DNA from: Pseudomonadota bacterium
GTDB taxonomy: Bacteria > Pseudomonadota > Alphaproteobacteria > Caulobacterales > Caulobacteraceae
Assembly: GCA_023416055.1 (NCBI GenBank)
Contig: JAEZIH010000255.1
Coordinates: 1 to 7,577 of the forward strand
Direction of reading: 5' to 3'
Length of the DNA: 7,577 nucleotides
Part shown: positions 6,124 through 7,577 of the stretch, in pieces
How the letters are laid out: every line of letters begins with the position of its first letter
How positions within the stretch are numbered: the first letter of the stretch is position 1
Translations under genes and position numbers: made by a program
Notes under the pieces: model-generated
What the model saw: the letters and a program-made list of their open reading frames with translations, nothing else
The model's database searches: none
Told to the model about the DNA's origin: nothing

Positions 6124-7577
6124 ATGCGCCGTCAGACCATTCTCGCCGCCGCCAGCAGCCTGGCGCTGGCATTTGCTGCAACTCCGGCGCTGGCCCAGCA
6201 GGCCCTGTCGCCCGGCGCGACCGTGCAGGGCGAGATCGGTCCCGATGATTCCGCGACCGAGGACTACAGCTACGACGACTACGCCGTCGTCGCCCGGGCA
6301 GGCCAGCGATTCGAGGCTGTGCTGCGCTCCGACGACTTCGACGCCTACCTCGAGGTCTTCGCTCCCGGTGCGGGGGACGACGAACGTCTCGCCTCGGACG
6401 ACGACGGACTCGGCGAGGGCGCCCATTCCCGCCTGCGGTTCAGCGCCGCCCGGGCCGGGACCTACATCCTGCGCGCCCGGCCGCTCTGGGGCGCCGACAG
6501 CGCCGGCGCCTACACCCTGAGCCTCACCGAGCGGCCGCCCGCCGCCCGGCCGCCCCGGCCGACCTCCATCCGCCTCGGCCAGACCCTGCGCGGCGAGATC
6601 ACCGACCGCGACCCCGAGGCCGACGACGGCCTGCCCTACGACGCCTTCAGCTTCCGGGCGCGGCAGGGCGACCGCGTGGCCGTGGCTCTCGACAGCGACG
6701 TCTTCGACACCGTGGTCCGTATCGGCCGCATGGTCGACGCCGCCTTCGACGAACTGGCGGCCAACGACGACGGCCTCGATTCGGGCCTTAACTCCCGCCT
6801 GCTGTTCACCGTCCCCGCGACCGGCGATTACGTGATCCGCGTCACGCCGTTCGATCCCACCATGAGCGGCCCTTACAGCCTGTCGCTGCAGCAAGGCCCG
6901 CCGCCGCCGGCGGCCGATCCGATCGCCATCGGCGACACGGTCCACGGCGAGCTGACCGTAAGCGACGCCAAGGGCTCCAACGGCGGTCCGGCCGACAACT
7001 GGCGCTTCCAGGGGCGCGAGGGCCAGCGCGTCCGCATCGACATGACCTCCGACGTCTTCGACACCTACCTCGAACTGTTCGACGACAACCAGGCCAGCCT
7101 CGATCACGACGACGACGGCGGTCCCGAGGGCACGAATTCGCGCATCACCTTCACCCTTCCGCGCACCGGCTCCTACCTGATCGAGGCGCGGGCCTTCTCG
7201 TCCGGCACGGGGGGCTACAGCCTGTCCGTCGTCGAGGTGGAGCCCGAACCGGCGCCCGAGCGACTCGCCTTCGGCGCCTCCATCCAGGGCGAACTCTCCG
7301 ACGGCGATCTCCGCGACAGCGACAACCGTCCCTATGACGCCTTCGTCTTCTCTGGCGTCGAGGGGCAGCGCATCCAGGCGATCATGCGCTCCGGAGACTT
7401 CGACACCCTCCTGCAGGTCGGCCGCGCGGGCGATCGCTTCACGGCGCTGGCGGCGGACGACGACGGCCTGATGGAGGGCACCGACTCGCGTCTGAACTAC
7501 ACCCTGCCCGAGGACGGCGATTACGTCCTGCGCGCCCTGCCGTTCAGCCCGGACGGCGAGGGCCTCTACGCGCTCGA
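6124..7577 (+). CDS. Secreted protein of tandem PPC-like domains, partial (C-terminus beyond the window)
   Basis: An ATG at 6124, five bases after AGGGGA, opens a frame with no stop to the window edge: 484 codons plus two bases. Residues 1-24 form a Sec signal peptide with ALA|QQ cleavage. Four similar units follow, at about 28-136, 149-256, 267-371 and 381-484+, joined by Pro-rich linkers. Each has G-x-x-x-x-GE[IL], an aromatic strand, GQR/GDR, SDxFDT-like, an Asp-rich (D/N)DDG(L) turn, (N/H/D)SR(L/I), GxY-(V/I/L)-(I/L)-(R/E)-(A/V), and a closing Y-x-LS-(L/V) strand. This matches bacterial pre-peptidase C-terminal (PPC) beta-sandwich domains, normally appended to secreted proteases. No catalytic domain is seen yet, so it could be a non-enzymatic surface or periplasmic protein, or carry an enzyme further on. 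The protein is strongly acidic. Codon use matches its neighbours, giving no sign of recent transfer. Confidence 0.88.
   Translation, partial: MRRQTILAAASSLALAFAATPALAQQALSPGATVQGEIGPDDSATEDYSYDDYAVVARAGQRFEAVLRSDDFDAYLEVFAPGAGDDERLASDDDGLGEGAHSRLRFSAARAGTYILRARPLWGADSAGAYTLSLTERPPAARPPRPTSIRLGQTLRGEITDRDPEADDGLPYDAFSFRARQGDRVAVALDSDVFDTVVRIGRMVDAAFDELAANDDGLDSGLNSRLLFTVPATGDYVIRVTPFDPTMSGPYSLSLQQGPPPPAADPIAIGDTVHGELTVSDAKGSNGGPADNWRFQGREGQRVRIDMTSDVFDTYLELFDDNQASLDHDDDGGPEGTNSRITFTLPRTGSYLIEARAFSSGTGGYSLSVVEVEPEPAPERLAFGASIQGELSDGDLRDSDNRPYDAFVFSGVEGQRIQAIMRSGDFDTLLQVGRAGDRFTALAADDDGLMEGTDSRLNYTLPEDGDYVLRALPFSPDGEGLYAL
6205..7577 (+). repeat. Four tandem PPC-like protein repeats (about 115-122 residues per unit)
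   Basis: The repeat is at protein level. The DDG turn recurs at residues 93-95, 215-217, 330-332 and 446-448; the SR pair recurs at 102, 224, 339 and 455; the Phe of SDxFD recurs at 72, 194, 312 and 426. Spacings are 114-122 residues. Unit bases are about 6205-6531, 6568-6891, 6922-7236 and 7264-7577, with the last possibly incomplete. DNA identity between units is only partial, so the duplications look old. Confidence 0.75.

Noticed and set aside
4935..6248. A long plus-strand open frame opposite lemA and folD
   Set aside because: It lies antisense to folD, whose signature motifs are complete, and has a His/Arg/Gln-rich shadow composition.
6094..7107. A minus-strand open frame opposite the PPC-repeat gene, rich in Val, Gly and Ala
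   Set aside because: It is the antisense shadow of the Asp- and GC-rich repeats. It has no motif or signal of its own, while the plus strand shows a signal peptide, ribosome binding site and four aligned repeats.

Overview
The window is GC-rich (roughly 70%), gene-dense DNA with strong G/C preference at third codon positions and little intergenic space. This codon use, the short spacers, and the set of genes (folD, a LemA lipoprotein with two TPM proteins, a PLD-like enzyme next to an EEP-fold hydrolase) suggest an alphaproteobacterium, most likely Caulobacterales (Brevundimonas- or Caulobacter-like). That placement is inference from protein flavour and composition. There are no rRNA or tRNA genes, insertion sequences, CRISPR arrays or phage genes. 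It looks like chromosomal backbone.

Layout. Positions 1-68 carry the first 22 codons of a minus-strand gene that leaves the window. At 195-380 (minus) lies a 61-residue one-span membrane protein with its own promoter-like boxes, a strong ribosome binding site and a hairpin terminator. Reading away from it, 551-2017 (plus) encodes a cytoplasmic two-HKD phospholipase D-like enzyme. Its last 11 bases overlap, tail to tail, the end of an endonuclease/exonuclease/phosphatase (EEP) family gene at 2007-2741 (minus).

Upstream of the EEP gene on the minus strand is a tight three-gene operon: lemA (4346-5044), a secreted and anchored TPM protein with a glycine-rich tail (3525-4322), and a membrane TPM protein whose TPM fold appears to be interrupted by two membrane spans (2839-3525). 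The last two genes share a TGATG stop/start. All three products should act in the cell envelope. Behind the operon's promoter sits folD (5106-6029, minus), which supplies one-carbon folate units in the cytoplasm.

Divergent from folD, starting at 6124 (plus) and still open at the right edge, is a long secreted protein. So far it consists of a signal peptide and four tandem PPC-like beta domains with repeated Asp-rich motifs. It has no stop codon in the window and is the least conventional gene here. No clearly new system (defence, mobile or biosynthetic) is visible. The points most worth a second look are the PPC-repeat protein, the small membrane protein unit, and the LemA/TPM envelope operon.
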